Source of the DNA: Rhizobiaceae bacterium
Lineage (GTDB): Bacteria > Pseudomonadota > Alphaproteobacteria > Rhizobiales > Rhizobiaceae
NCBI GenBank assembly: GCA_029212415.1
Contig: JARGOF010000012.1
Span: 36,008 to 100,007, forward strand
Reading direction: 5' to 3'
Length of the DNA stretch: 64,000 nt
Numbering within the stretch: the stretch's first letter is position 1; each line of letters begins with the position of its first letter. Below, one piece after another: positions 17,505-27,937 of the stretch. Below the pieces are notes generated by a model that had not been told where the DNA came from, did no database searches, and saw nothing but the letters and a program-made list of their open reading frames with translations. Position numbers and translations under genes: made by a program.

Positions 17505-17905
17505 TCACAACCAATTACCGATCAAAACATGATGCAACATAACGCATAGCGTTGAACAGGTGCGTTCATCCATCACCACGGATCCGTAGCCTCCCGGCCA
17601 CAGATGCCCCGTGGTCCGTGTCCATGCATTGACGTGGCCGGCAAAGCCTCGGGACGTGGCCGGCAAAGCCTCGGCGCGGGCGACACAGGTTCGGCGCCGG
17701 CCATCTGCGTCAGACCGAACCAGAATGACAGGAGCATGCTGACCATGAGGCAAATGGGCCAGATCTCGTGTCGGGCGCGCCCAGCACGCGCGACCAGCCT
17801 ATCAAGGTTCAGCGCCCGGTCGGCCTCTTCAAACAGACCTGCCCGCGCATCTTGACAAGATTTGCGTTTACCGGGCGACCAGATACAGCGTTGCGATTCA
17901 ACCAC
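17505..17905 (-). pseudogene. degenerate REP-associated tyrosine transposase (RAYT)
   Basis: Pieces of a RAYT protein lie in different minus-strand frames. One frame has GLFEEADRALNLDRL and ARHEIWPICLMVSM, which correspond to FFEEADYALYLDML and ARCEIWAYCLMPNH of the intact copy at 28705. Another has RTTGHLWPGGYGSVVMDE, matching RTTGHLWQGRYGSVVMDE. The HUH motif (PNHVH) is lost to sequence decay and a frameshift, and the N- and C-terminal parts are missing. An exact 22-bp tandem duplication lies inside it. Confidence 0.75.
17631..17674. repeat. 22-bp direct tandem duplication
   Basis: Bases 17631-17652 are repeated exactly at 17653-17674 (unit begins GACGTGGCCGGCAAAG). It lies inside the broken RAYT gene; a 22-base duplication is not a multiple of three and itself shifts the frame. 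Confidence 0.9.
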
Positions 17906-18218
17906 AAAAGGTCTCCATCCTTGCGCATATTAATAATGCCTTAAGATTCTGCTTGTGCCGGGGCCGTAAATGCCTCAGGCTTGAAAGCGGAGATGGGGAA
18001 AATGTTTTGCCTGCGCCGCATGGCGGCAGTGGCACCGAATGGGGCGGTGGCATCGAGCAGGTCCGGCACCTTTTTCAATACAAATATGTTGTCCCGGTTG
18101 AATTGTTCTGCCGGGAACTGAATTCGTGCGGCAATTGAATCGACTGCCTGGCCTGATACCGACCGGTTTTCAGGACAAGCAATGGTGCAATTGTCTTTGC
18201 ACGACAGGAGTGTCCGGA
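17906..18218. other. leader region of the giant autotransporter gene
   Basis: About 310 bases between the RAYT relic and the autotransporter start. It presumably contains the promoter and 5' leader of the 9.6 kb gene. There is no convincing coding sequence and no promoter consensus I would defend. An ACAGGAG ribosome site lies at 18204-18210. Confidence 0.4.
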
Positions 18219-21200
18219 ATGCGCAACGTCCTTTTCACGACCTCGGCCATTTATTGGCCGCAGGACCGGACACGAATTTCCGGCAAGCAGTTTTCGTACT
18301 CGTTCGCCTGGCTTTCTGCTGCGGCCCTCGGCGCATTGATGGCCGGTTTTGCCATGCCGCCAGAGGCGCTGGCCGCTTGTTTTGTGGGCGATCCGGGAGA
18401 GATAGACTGTAACGGTGATGTTTCCGGCGGGGTGGGGTTCAGCAGTCCGCTCGCCTATTCGATCACCGGTGCAAAGAACGGCGCTGTCTCGCTGACAGTC
18501 AAAGTGGGCGGAACGCCGGTTCAAAATTACGAAGTCAAATTCAGGAAATCCAGCCAACTGGGACCTTTGTCACCGGAACTGGATGCCCTTCTGGACTATG
18601 CCCTTTCGTCCAATACGGCCACGACCAATGCGAGCGGTGTAGCCTCCATCACCGTCAGCGGCGTGGACCCAGGCATATTGTCCATTGAATCACTCTTTGG
18701 CGCTGTGACGGCCGAAGCCACTGTCGATGTTCTCAATGTCAACAACCTTTCCGCCGACATCACACCGGTCAGCGGAACAGTGGGCATTTCTCTGGTCACG
18801 GATAATGGTGGCTACCGAAACGGCGGTGATATCCGCATCAACTATGATGGCGGCGCGAAACTGCTCAAGACCATCAATGCGGTGGGCGTCCACGCCCTGA
18901 GCATTGGCCAGAATGGTTATACAGGATCCGACGGCTCATTCCTGGGGCCCGACGGAGGACCTGGCGGTCCGGGTACACCGGGCGGCATTGCCTATATCGA
19001 CAGCAAGGGTGAGATTCAAACCACCGGCAACAATGCCCATGGCATCCTGGCTGAAAGCATCGGCGGCAATGGCGGCCCCGGCGGTGACGATGATTTTGGT
19101 TTTGATACCGATGGTGGCAATGGCGGATTTGCGGCCGGTGGCGGCGCCGCGACGGTCGTGAGTGCCTCGAAAATATCCACCACCGGAACATTTTCCCATG
19201 GCATATTTGTTCAGAGCGTTGGTGGCCAGGGCGGCTCCGGCGGTGATGCGGGCGGTATTTCCGCCGATTCCGGCGAAGGCAGCGGTGCAGCGCCCGGCGG
19301 TGCCGTTTATGTCAGCAATTCCGGTGAGATTAATACAAATGGAGAGGACTCCTACGGCATTCTGGCCCAGTCGATTGGTGGTTTTGGCGGCGCCGGCGGT
19401 GACGGCGGCGGGTTGGTGGCCTTTGGCGGCAGTGGCGGCAGCGCAGGTTCGGGCGGCACGGCAAGAGTCGGAAATTCGGGATCGATTACCACCCAACTGA
19501 AGAATTCGCACGCCATTCTCGCCCAGAGTATCGGCGGCGGTGGCGGGGCCGGCGGCAGTGCCGGGGGGGCTTTTGGCCTTGGCGCCGGGGGCAATAGCGG
19601 TGGCGCTGGCGGCTATGTCGAAGTCATTACCACCGGCAATGGCCTGTTGCGCACCTATGGCACCAATTCGGTCGGGATTTACGCGCAAAGCGTCGGCGGC
19701 GGCGGTGGCGATGGTGGCGATTCTACCGGCATCATTTCGATTGGCGGCGGCGGCAGCGGCACCACCCAGGGCGGCGAAGTCTATGCCAGCAATGCGCAGG
19801 ATGTCACCACAGCGGGAACGCGCTCGCATGCAGTCTTTGCCCAAAGCGTCGGCGGCGGCGGCGGCAATGGCGGCGTCAGTGTCGGCCTGTCATCTGTCGG
19901 CGGTTCTGCCGGCGGCGGCGGCGGCGGCGGCAAGGTTACTGTCAAGAACACCGGCACGCTGGTGACCGGCGGCTCGGACGCCGTCGGCCTGTTCGCCCAG
20001 TCGGTTGGCGGCGGCGGCGGCAATGGCGGCCTGAGCGCCGGCGTGGCTTCCATTGGCGGCAAAGGCGGGGTCGGCGGCGATGCCGACGAAGTCTATGTCA
20101 CCAATACGGGTGAAATATTCACCGCCGGCCAGAATTCGAATGGCCTGTTTGCCCAGTCGGTTGGCGGCGGCGGCGGCAATGGCGGCTTCAGTGGCGGCGT
20201 TGTGTCGATCGGCGGCGACGGTGGCGTCGGCGGCGACGGAAAGAATGTTTTCGTCAACAATTCCGGCAAGATCACAACCAGCCAGGGCAATTCGGTTGGC
20301 CTGTTTGCCCAGTCGGTTGGCGGCGGCGGCGGCAATGGCGGCGGCAGCATGGCTGTCGGTGTCGGCATCGCGGTCGCGATTGGCGGCAAGGGTGGTATCG
20401 GTGGGGATGGTGGCAACGTCTATCTCAATGCCTTTGACGACAATGACGTGGCCATCAATGTCGACGATCTCGATACGAGCGATATCGAGACCGGAGAATT
20501 TGCCAGCGCGGGCGAACGTTCGCACGGTATCCAGGCGCAATCCATCGGCGGCGGCGGCGGCAATGGCGGCTACGCCATCGCCTTGTCTGCAGGGCCCGGC
20601 TTTTCGGCATCCTTCGCCATGGGCGGCGGCGCGGGCGGCGGCGGCAAGGCCGGCTCCGTCATTGCCAGACACAGCGGGTCGGTGACCACGCACCTGAATG
20701 ATTCCATTGGTATCTTTGCCCAGTCCATCGGCGGCGGCGGCGGCAATGGCGGGCTGGCTATTTCAGCGGCAGCCAGCGATGTCGCGTCCATTGCGGTGTC
20801 GATTGGCGGCGCCGGCGGCGCCGGCAATGTGGGCGGCAAGGTTGTTGTCGACACGAAGACAGTCATTGAAACCTCCGGTGAACGTTCACACGGCATCCAG
20901 GCGCAATCCATCGGCGGCGGCGGCGGCAATGGCGGCGGTTCGGTCGCTGCGGCAGCGGGCGGCGTCTTCGGCGGCAGCCTTGCGCTGGGCGGCGGCGGCG
21001 GCGCGGGCGGTCATTCCGAGACCGTGAACGTTACCAATGAGGGCAACATCACGACCCACAACGCACTATCCCATGGCATATTCGCGCAATCTGTCGGCGG
21101 CGGCGGCGGCTCGGGCGGCTATGCCGTTTCGGCATCCCTTGGCGGCACTGCGGCAGTGGCGCTGGGCTTTGGCGGCGCTGGCGGCGACGGTTCAAACGGC

Positions 21201-24200
21201 AATGTCGTTACCCTGGTATCGACCGGTGATATTTTGACCGAGGGCGGTGCTGCGAACGCGATTCTCGCCCAGTCAATCGGCGGCGGCGGCGGCACCGGTG
21301 GATGGACAGGCACATTTGCAGCCGGGGGCACGGGTGCCCTGGCAGCAAGTTTCGGCGGCGCTGGCGGCAATGGCAGCCACGCCCAGGTGGTCGATGTAAC
21401 CCATCATGGTGCGCTTGAAACCAGGGGCGCCTTTTCCAGCGCAATCGTCGCCCAGTCGATCGGCGGCAGTGGCGGCAATGGCGGATTTGCGCTTTCTCTT
21501 TCGGCTTCCAACACGGTGGCGCTCGGCGTGTCCCTGGGTGGCTCGGGCGGCCTCGGCAGCACGGCTGAAAAGGTCAAGGTAACCACCACCGGAACGATAA
21601 AGACCGCTCTTGCCATGTCCGATGGCATTTTCGCCCAGTCCGTGGGCGGCGGCGGCGGCAATGGCGGCTATGCGATCTCCGGCGGGTTCTCAACCGGCGC
21701 ACTGGCTGCCAACCTTGCCATTGGCGGCTCTGGTGGTACAGGCGGCACGCCGGGAACCGTCTATGTGGATTCAGGCTATCTGGGCGGCACGGTTGTGCCG
21801 GGAACCGATGACATCACATTGATGACCAAGGGGGACAAGTCTTCCGGTATTTTCGCTCAGGCAGTCGGCGGCTCCGGCGGCAATGGCGGCTTTGCCGGCA
21901 CCGGCGCGGTGTCGCTTGGCGGTGTGGGTCTTTCCGCAGCCATTGGCGGCAGCGGTGGTGTCGGTTCGCACTCAAATGACGTCGATGTTTTCTCCGGCCA
22001 CAATATTTATACGATGGGCAAGCAATCCTTCGGCATATTTGCCCAATCCATCGGCGGCGGTGGCGGCAATGGCGGGTTCTCGATCGCGCTTTCGGCCAGC
22101 AGCAAGGCTGCGGCCAGTGTCGGCATCGGCGGCAGCGGCGAAACCGGCGGCGACGGCAAACGCGTTCAGGTGACAAGCACAGGCACGATCACGACCCTCG
22201 AGGAAGGCTCGATCGGTATCTTCACGCAGTCCGTCGGCGGCGGCGGCGGCAATGGCGGGTTCAGTGTTGCAGGCGCCTTGACGACGGGCAAAGGCGCGGT
22301 TGGCGTATCCATTGGCGGCAAAGGCAACGCTGCCGGTGATGGCGGTCTGGCCTCGGTTACCCAGACCGGAAATATTTCAACCGGCGGCGATGTTGCGCAT
22401 GGTATCCTGGTGCAGTCCGTTGGCGGCGGCGGCGGCAATGGCGGCTTTTCCGGTTCGCTGGCAGCGGCTCTCGATGGTGGCGCGGCGGCTGTAAGCGTTG
22501 GCGGCGCAGGTGGCGCCGGCGGCGCTGGCAACAATGTGGTGGCTGATGTCACCGGCAATGTTTCAACCGCCGGCTCTGCGGCAAATGCCATATTTGCCCA
22601 ATCGGTTGGCGGCGGCGGCGGCAATGGCGGCGGCGCCATGTCGCTTTCGGGCTCGAAAAAACTGAGTGCCTCCGTTTCGGTCGGTGGCGCAGCCGGCAAT
22701 GGCAGCGATGCCGGTACGGTGCAGGTCGACCACCAAGGCACATTGACGACCGCGAAAGAGCAGTCAAACGGCATTCTGGCCCAATCCATCGGCGGCGGCG
22801 GTGGCAATGGCGGCTTTGCTCTTACAGGCACCTTGACAGTCAAGGGTGATGCAGGTGCTGCCGTATCAATCGGTGGGGCGGGCGGCATTGGCGCTGTGGC
22901 CAAGGCAGTCACTGTCAACAACAATGTCGGCATCGCCCTCGTGGACGATGTGGCGACGATCTACACCCAGGGTGGCGATTCCAACGGCATTTTCGCCCAG
23001 TCCGTTGGCGGCGGCGGCGGTAATGGCGGTTTCAGCGGCGCACTTTCAGTGACCGCAGGCGATGCAAAGGCCAATATTTCGGTCGCAGTGGGTGGCACGG
23101 GCGGCAGCGCCAATGTTGCCGGCACGGTTACCGTGACCAATGTTGACAACATTTTGACGCTGGGCGATGGCGCAAACGGCATTCTGGCGCAGTCCATTGG
23201 CGGCGGCGGCGGCAGCGGCGGTTTCAGCATGGCTGGCGCACTTTCGGTCGGCAACGGCAAGACCACGTCGGTCTCCGCTGCCATTGGCGGTTTCGGCGGC
23301 GAAGGCTCCGACGGTAAGAAGGTAACGGTCAACAGTGCCGGAGCCATAGCGACCGAAGGCGATAACGCGATGGGCATTCTGGCGCAATCCGTCGGCGGCG
23401 GCGGCGGTAATGGCGGGTTCTCCCTGTCGGGCTCCATCGGCGCCCAGACAGGCTCTGGAAGTTCCAAGGAAATCTCCGTATCCGTTGGCGGCTTCGGTGG
23501 CGAAGGCGGCACGGGCGGCATCGTCGATCTCGACTATATCGGTACGGTTTACACCAAAGGCGAAAAATCAGTTGGCCTGCTGGCGCAATCCATCGGCGGC
23601 GGCGGCGGCAATGGCGGCATGGCGATCAGCGCGGCAATGGGTGGTACAAATGCCAAGAACCTCAGCGCCACAGTGGGCGGTTGGGCTGGCTCCGGCGGGT
23701 TTGCGCAGAATGTCACGCTCGATGCAGCCGGTTCCATATTCACCGAAGGGTCCGCAGCGCATGGCATATTGGCCCAATCCATTGGCGGCAGTGGCGGCAA
23801 TGGCGGATTTGCGGCATCTGCCGTATTCGGGATAAGCGGTGAGAAAACCAACCACAACCTGGCAATCTCGGTTGGCGGTGGTGGCGGCAGCGGGAATGTC
23901 GGCGGTGAGGTCTACGTCAGGAACCTGGCGATGATCCAGACCACTGGATCCGAGGCCATCGGCATCTTTGCACAATCCCTGGGCGGCGGCGGCGGAACCG
24001 GTGGCGGAAGTTTCACCGGCATTGTCGGCGCAAAAGGCTCGGGCGAAGGAAAAGTTGTCAACGCCAACATCACTGTTGGCGGCAAGGGCGGCAGCGGCGC
24101 GATTTCAAAACTGGTTGATATAAGTCATTCCGGCGGAATCCATACCACAGGCAATGGCTCTGACGGTATCCGCGCCCAGTCGATTGGCGGCGGCGGCGGT

Positions 24201-27200
24201 GCCGGCGGGCAGGCAAACTCATTGTCTCTGATCCTGGGCCAGAAGAAGAAAGTATCGACGGGCGATACCGAGGAAGCGCCTGACAAGGAAAAAAGCAACC
24301 TCAAGATCAACCTGGCTATTGGCGGCTTTGGCGGAACCGGTAATGACGCCAATACTGTAAAGGTAGTGAGCAACGACCTCATCTGGACAACGGGTATTTC
24401 AGCCCACGGGATCAACGCCCAGTCGATCGGTGGCGGTGGCGGCACCGGCGGGCATGCAGCCCTTGGAACCGACGAATTGCTGCCGTTTGAAATTCCCATT
24501 ATTGGCGAGCCTGATTTCATTCTGGAGAAGCTGGAGAGAACCAAGGTCAACGAGTTGGAAATCGCCATTGGCGGCAGCGGTGGCGCTGCAGGAGCCGGCA
24601 AACTTATCGACATCACCAACAAGGGCAATATTTCCGTCGAGGGCAAAGGGTCCTGGGCCATATTCGCACAATCCATTGGTGGCGGTGGCGGCACCGGTGG
24701 CAATGCATTGGCCGGCAAGTCAGGCAAGGTCGGCATCGGTGGTGGACGACTGGACGGTATTCTGGGTGTTAATTCAGGTGCCGGGGATGGCGGCAAGGTT
24801 GTTGTCAACAACGAGGCAACGTCAGCCATCGTCGCCACCGGCAGCATGTTCTCCGGCGGTATATTTGCCCAGTCTGTCGGTGGCGGCGGCGGTCAGGGCG
24901 GCGCCGGTTCGGGACGTATTGATATTGGCGGCAATGCCGGCTCAACAGGAAACGGCCTGGAAGTCGAGGTTACCAACCGGGGAACGATATCGACAACCGG
25001 AGACTTCTCGTCGGCAATATTTGCACAATCGGTCGGCGGCGGCGGCGGCACCGGCGGCGGCGGCGCACTCAGCCTTCTCTCGCTGGGTGGCAACGGCTCC
25101 TCCGGTGGCGATGGCGGCACGGTGGATATATTCAACTTTGGCCGCATCGATACGTTCGGAAATGTTTCCCACGGTGTCTTCGCGCAATCGGTCGGCGGCG
25201 GCGGCGGCACCGGTGGTGGACGCGAAGAGGCTCAAACCCCGATCGGCGATATTGAAGCGCCGAATCTGGTCTCCCTGGGCGGTAGCGGCGGCGGTGCCGG
25301 AGACAGCGAGAATGTCCTGATCGAAAACTCTGCCATCGTGAATACCAGCAAGGAATTTTCGATTGGTCTGCTGGCCCAATCCATCGCAGGCGGCGGCGGT
25401 TTTGGTGGCGACGGGCTTGGTGCCGTTGTACTGGGCGGCAAGTCTGGCGCCTCGGGATCTGCAGGCACGGCGACCATCAGAAACAAGGTCGGTGGCGCCA
25501 TCAAGACCATCGGTGACTATTCTGTTGGCATATTTGCGCAGTCCGTCGGCGGCGGTGGCGGCATGACGGCCAAATCGCTCGGCATCGTGACGATTGGCAG
25601 GAACGGTTCGGATGGCGGCAATGGCGCGATGGTGCTGGTGGAGAATGACGGCACGGTTGAAACGACCGGCAACAATGCAAGCGCTATTGTCGCACAATCC
25701 GTCGGCGGCGGCGGCGGCTATGCCGCAGGCGCAACAGGCATCGCTACTTTTGGCGCCGATGCCGGCGCTGGTGGCAATGGCGGCGAAGTCACAGTCATCA
25801 GCAAGAACACCATCAAGACATCGGGTGAAAATTCACACGGCATTTTTGCACAATCGATTGGCGGTGGCGGTGGTGTGGTCAATGATTCAGGTTCGCCCAT
25901 TGCAGCCTTCAAGAAGACCGGGTCTGCAGGAGATGCCGGCAGCGCGAAACGCGTGACGGTCAAGCAAACGGGAGACATTACGGCGACAGGTGACAATTCA
26001 TTTGCAATTCTGGTCCAAAGCGAAGGCGGCACAAGCAACGGCGATCTCGACGTTGAAATCGTCAGCGGAACGGTTCAGGGCGGATCGTCCACGGGGGCCG
26101 GGGTCGGTTTCCTTGACGGCGCCACCAACAAGCTGACCAACTGGGGCACGCTCAAGGCCACAGGCGACATTGCCGGAATGGCCGTGTTTGGTGAACAGGG
26201 CGATGAGACGATTGACAATTTCGGTACCATGATGGGCAATGTCGCTCTGGGGCTGGGAACCAACCTGTTCGACAACAAGATCGCCGCACGGCTTGAAGCG
26301 GGCCTGTCAATCAACCTTGGCAACTCGGCGCAACTTTTCAAGAATGTCGGTTTCTTCGCTCCCGGCGGCACGGGCTTTACCACCACGGTCCTGACCAGCG
26401 AACTGAACGGAAGTCTGAAACAGGAATCCCAAGGCGCATTTGAAGTCGATCTCGACTTCGTTGCGGGCGATGCGGTGAATGGTCTGGCCGATCGCATCAA
26501 CGTTTCGGGAACAGCCGAGCTCAACGGCGAAGTCGATCTCTTTATCGTCAATCCGAACAAGGCATCGCCGGGTTATCGTACCGTGACCATCTTGAATGCG
26601 GCCGGGGATGTTACCGTCCCCGAACTGGTTCTTGACGCACCGGCGTCCGCCGTGACGAAATACGACATTCTGTACCCGGATTTGAACAATGTGGAACTCA
26701 GCTATGAAATTGATTTCTCACCCACGGGTCTGAACAGCAATCAGACAGCAATTGGCGATTTCGTCAATAATCTTCAGCTTGCAGGCGGCACGCCCACACT
26801 CGATCCTTTTGTTGGCACATTGTTTGTCCTTGAAACGCTCGATGAACTGCAAAAAGCATACGATTCCCTGAGCCCGGAAGCCTATGCCACAAACCTGACG
26901 ACCTCACTTGTCGGCATTGACAACTTCAACAATTCGATGATGAGTTGCCGTCGTCAGGACGGAAACTATCGGTTTGTGTCGGAAGAAAACTGCCTTTGGC
27001 TGCAGGTATCCCGGATGACTCATGATTATGACGGGAACAGTAAAAACTTCGATTATCACGAAAAGACAAACCGTATTGTCGGCGGGTTTCAGGGCAATTT
27101 CGCCGAAAACTGGTATCTGGGCATCGCCGGTTCGTTTGAAACGCCATCAGGCAAGGCTGGCCCCAATGCCACGAGTGAAGGAACGCGTCGTCAGGCCGGC

Positions 27201-27824
27201 ATGGTTCTCAAATACCGCCACGATGCAACAACACTTGCTGCATCGGTTGTTGGTGGAAAAGGATCCTTCGACACCATGCGAACAATCGATCTGGGCAGCG
27301 TTGGCGGCGTCGCATTCGGAACACAGGACATCAAGTATGTGTCGACACATTTGAGGATTTCTCACCTGTTGCAAGCGTCAAATGTCTATGCGCTTCCTAC
27401 TCTGGATATTGGTGCAACCCACATGCGTCAGGACGGGTTCACGGAAACAGGCGGCGGACTGTTGGGCCTGACTGTTGATGCACGAGCCCAGACCTATTGG
27501 GCGATCACGCCAAGCATCGAGTTTGGCGGCGAGTTTCAGGTGCGTTCAGCAGTTGTCAGACCCAAGATCAAGGTGGGCGCTGTCTATAATTTCGGCGGTG
27601 ATGATCCATCAGTTGCTGCCGGCCTGTCAGCCGCAGCCGGTGTCCCTGGCGGCGTTCCATCCTTCGTGACCAAGGCCGGCAGAGATAAATATCTGGGCTT
27701 CCTGGAAGGTGGATTTGATGTGGTATCCGAAGATGGAATGAACTTCCGCATGGGTGCCGGCATACAGAAGGGCAACGATACGCAGGTTCTGTATGGATCT
27801 GTGAAGTTTGCCCTGCCATTCTAA
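18219..27824 (+). CDS. giant autotransporter with about 39 glycine-rich AQS(V/I)GGGGGNGG repeats
   Basis: A 3201-residue type Va secreted protein. ATG 18219 follows ACAGGAG with 8-base spacing. Residues 1-53 form a long signal peptide ending PPEALAA. A non-repeated section to about residue 230 leads into about 39 units of 45-75 residues, each built as a short beta stretch, a G-D/N-I-x-T turn, H/N-G-I-F/L, then AQS(V/I)GGGGGNGG and a variable hydrophobic segment. Glycine is extremely common, cysteine and tryptophan nearly absent. A degraded section (about 2610-2880) precedes the barrel (about 2930-3201), which has alternating polar and aromatic strands and ends in KFALPF with the C-terminal Phe used by the BAM machinery. 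Likely an adhesin or biofilm protein; host or substrate unknown. Confidence 0.93.
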   Translation: MRNVLFTTSAIYWPQDRTRISGKQFSYSFAWLSAAALGALMAGFAMPPEALAACFVGDPGEIDCNGDVSGGVGFSSPLAYSITGAKNGAVSLTVKVGGTPVQNYEVKFRKSSQLGPLSPELDALLDYALSSNTATTNASGVASITVSGVDPGILSIESLFGAVTAEATVDVLNVNNLSADITPVSGTVGISLVTDNGGYRNGGDIRINYDGGAKLLKTINAVGVHALSIGQNGYTGSDGSFLGPDGGPGGPGTPGGIAYIDSKGEIQTTGNNAHGILAESIGGNGGPGGDDDFGFDTDGGNGGFAAGGGAATVVSASKISTTGTFSHGIFVQSVGGQGGSGGDAGGISADSGEGSGAAPGGAVYVSNSGEINTNGEDSYGILAQSIGGFGGAGGDGGGLVAFGGSGGSAGSGGTARVGNSGSITTQLKNSHAILAQSIGGGGGAGGSAGGAFGLGAGGNSGGAGGYVEVITTGNGLLRTYGTNSVGIYAQSVGGGGGDGGDSTGIISIGGGGSGTTQGGEVYASNAQDVTTAGTRSHAVFAQSVGGGGGNGGVSVGLSSVGGSAGGGGGGGKVTVKNTGTLVTGGSDAVGLFAQSVGGGGGNGGLSAGVASIGGKGGVGGDADEVYVTNTGEIFTAGQNSNGLFAQSVGGGGGNGGFSGGVVSIGGDGGVGGDGKNVFVNNSGKITTSQGNSVGLFAQSVGGGGGNGGGSMAVGVGIAVAIGGKGGIGGDGGNVYLNAFDDNDVAINVDDLDTSDIETGEFASAGERSHGIQAQSIGGGGGNGGYAIALSAGPGFSASFAMGGGAGGGGKAGSVIARHSGSVTTHLNDSIGIFAQSIGGGGGNGGLAISAAASDVASIAVSIGGAGGAGNVGGKVVVDTKTVIETSGERSHGIQAQSIGGGGGNGGGSVAAAAGGVFGGSLALGGGGGAGGHSETVNVTNEGNITTHNALSHGIFAQSVGGGGGSGGYAVSASLGGTAAVALGFGGAGGDGSNGNVVTLVSTGDILTEGGAANAILAQSIGGGGGTGGWTGTFAAGGTGALAASFGGAGGNGSHAQVVDVTHHGALETRGAFSSAIVAQSIGGSGGNGGFALSLSASNTVALGVSLGGSGGLGSTAEKVKVTTTGTIKTALAMSDGIFAQSVGGGGGNGGYAISGGFSTGALAANLAIGGSGGTGGTPGTVYVDSGYLGGTVVPGTDDITLMTKGDKSSGIFAQAVGGSGGNGGFAGTGAVSLGGVGLSAAIGGSGGVGSHSNDVDVFSGHNIYTMGKQSFGIFAQSIGGGGGNGGFSIALSASSKAAASVGIGGSGETGGDGKRVQVTSTGTITTLEEGSIGIFTQSVGGGGGNGGFSVAGALTTGKGAVGVSIGGKGNAAGDGGLASVTQTGNISTGGDVAHGILVQSVGGGGGNGGFSGSLAAALDGGAAAVSVGGAGGAGGAGNNVVADVTGNVSTAGSAANAIFAQSVGGGGGNGGGAMSLSGSKKLSASVSVGGAAGNGSDAGTVQVDHQGTLTTAKEQSNGILAQSIGGGGGNGGFALTGTLTVKGDAGAAVSIGGAGGIGAVAKAVTVNNNVGIALVDDVATIYTQGGDSNGIFAQSVGGGGGNGGFSGALSVTAGDAKANISVAVGGTGGSANVAGTVTVTNVDNILTLGDGANGILAQSIGGGGGSGGFSMAGALSVGNGKTTSVSAAIGGFGGEGSDGKKVTVNSAGAIATEGDNAMGILAQSVGGGGGNGGFSLSGSIGAQTGSGSSKEISVSVGGFGGEGGTGGIVDLDYIGTVYTKGEKSVGLLAQSIGGGGGNGGMAISAAMGGTNAKNLSATVGGWAGSGGFAQNVTLDAAGSIFTEGSAAHGILAQSIGGSGGNGGFAASAVFGISGEKTNHNLAISVGGGGGSGNVGGEVYVRNLAMIQTTGSEAIGIFAQSLGGGGGTGGGSFTGIVGAKGSGEGKVVNANITVGGKGGSGAISKLVDISHSGGIHTTGNGSDGIRAQSIGGGGGAGGQANSLSLILGQKKKVSTGDTEEAPDKEKSNLKINLAIGGFGGTGNDANTVKVVSNDLIWTTGISAHGINAQSIGGGGGTGGHAALGTDELLPFEIPIIGEPDFILEKLERTKVNELEIAIGGSGGAAGAGKLIDITNKGNISVEGKGSWAIFAQSIGGGGGTGGNALAGKSGKVGIGGGRLDGILGVNSGAGDGGKVVVNNEATSAIVATGSMFSGGIFAQSVGGGGGQGGAGSGRIDIGGNAGSTGNGLEVEVTNRGTISTTGDFSSAIFAQSVGGGGGTGGGGALSLLSLGGNGSSGGDGGTVDIFNFGRIDTFGNVSHGVFAQSVGGGGGTGGGREEAQTPIGDIEAPNLVSLGGSGGGAGDSENVLIENSAIVNTSKEFSIGLLAQSIAGGGGFGGDGLGAVVLGGKSGASGSAGTATIRNKVGGAIKTIGDYSVGIFAQSVGGGGGMTAKSLGIVTIGRNGSDGGNGAMVLVENDGTVETTGNNASAIVAQSVGGGGGYAAGATGIATFGADAGAGGNGGEVTVISKNTIKTSGENSHGIFAQSIGGGGGVVNDSGSPIAAFKKTGSAGDAGSAKRVTVKQTGDITATGDNSFAILVQSEGGTSNGDLDVEIVSGTVQGGSSTGAGVGFLDGATNKLTNWGTLKATGDIAGMAVFGEQGDETIDNFGTMMGNVALGLGTNLFDNKIAARLEAGLSINLGNSAQLFKNVGFFAPGGTGFTTTVLTSELNGSLKQESQGAFEVDLDFVAGDAVNGLADRINVSGTAELNGEVDLFIVNPNKASPGYRTVTILNAAGDVTVPELVLDAPASAVTKYDILYPDLNNVELSYEIDFSPTGLNSNQTAIGDFVNNLQLAGGTPTLDPFVGTLFVLETLDELQKAYDSLSPEAYATNLTTSLVGIDNFNNSMMSCRRQDGNYRFVSEENCLWLQVSRMTHDYDGNSKNFDYHEKTNRIVGGFQGNFAENWYLGIAGSFETPSGKAGPNATSEGTRRQAGMVLKYRHDATTLAASVVGGKGSFDTMRTIDLGSVGGVAFGTQDIKYVSTHLRISHLLQASNVYALPTLDIGATHMRQDGFTETGGGLLGLTVDARAQTYWAITPSIEFGGEFQVRSAVVRPKIKVGAVYNFGGDDPSVAAGLSAAAGVPGGVPSFVTKAGRDKYLGFLEGGFDVVSEDGMNFRMGAGIQKGNDTQVLYGSVKFALPF

Positions 27825-27877
27825 GGGACGGCCATTCTAAGGGACGCCATTCTAAGGGTGGGCCATTCCAAGGGTGG
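27815..27877. repeat. four-copy tandem repeat of 15-16 bp over the autotransporter stop codon
   Basis: Units beginning GCCATTCTAAGGG start at 27815, 27831, 27846 and 27862; the fourth has one change in its core. The first unit includes the autotransporter stop codon at 27822-27824, so the array starts inside the coding end and spreads downstream. Confidence 0.9.
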
Positions 27878-27889
27878 AATAATGGCCTG

Positions 27890-27919
27890 CCTGTAACTTG
27901 AAACCCTGTAACTTGAAAC
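27890..27919. repeat. 15-bp tandem repeat, two copies
   Basis: CCTGTAACTTGAAAC occurs at 27890-27904 and 27905-27919, with a partial third copy (CCTGTAA) at about 27924. It directly follows the preceding four-copy array. Confidence 0.85.
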
Positions 27920-27937
27920 CGTCCCTGTAAACGAAAT

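Noticed and set aside
17953-18138. Small open frame of 61 codons before the autotransporter
   Set aside because: No ribosome site, no recognisable composition, and it lies in the expected leader region.
18900-26000. Regular repeats that could suggest a CRISPR or noncoding array
   Set aside because: The repeats stay in one frame as a protein array with variable spacing and a signal peptide and barrel at the ends; they are not short identical direct repeats with spacers.
18936-26560. Many minus-strand Pro/Ala-rich open frames under the autotransporter
   Set aside because: They mirror the Gly-rich repeats of the real gene and repeat with the same period.
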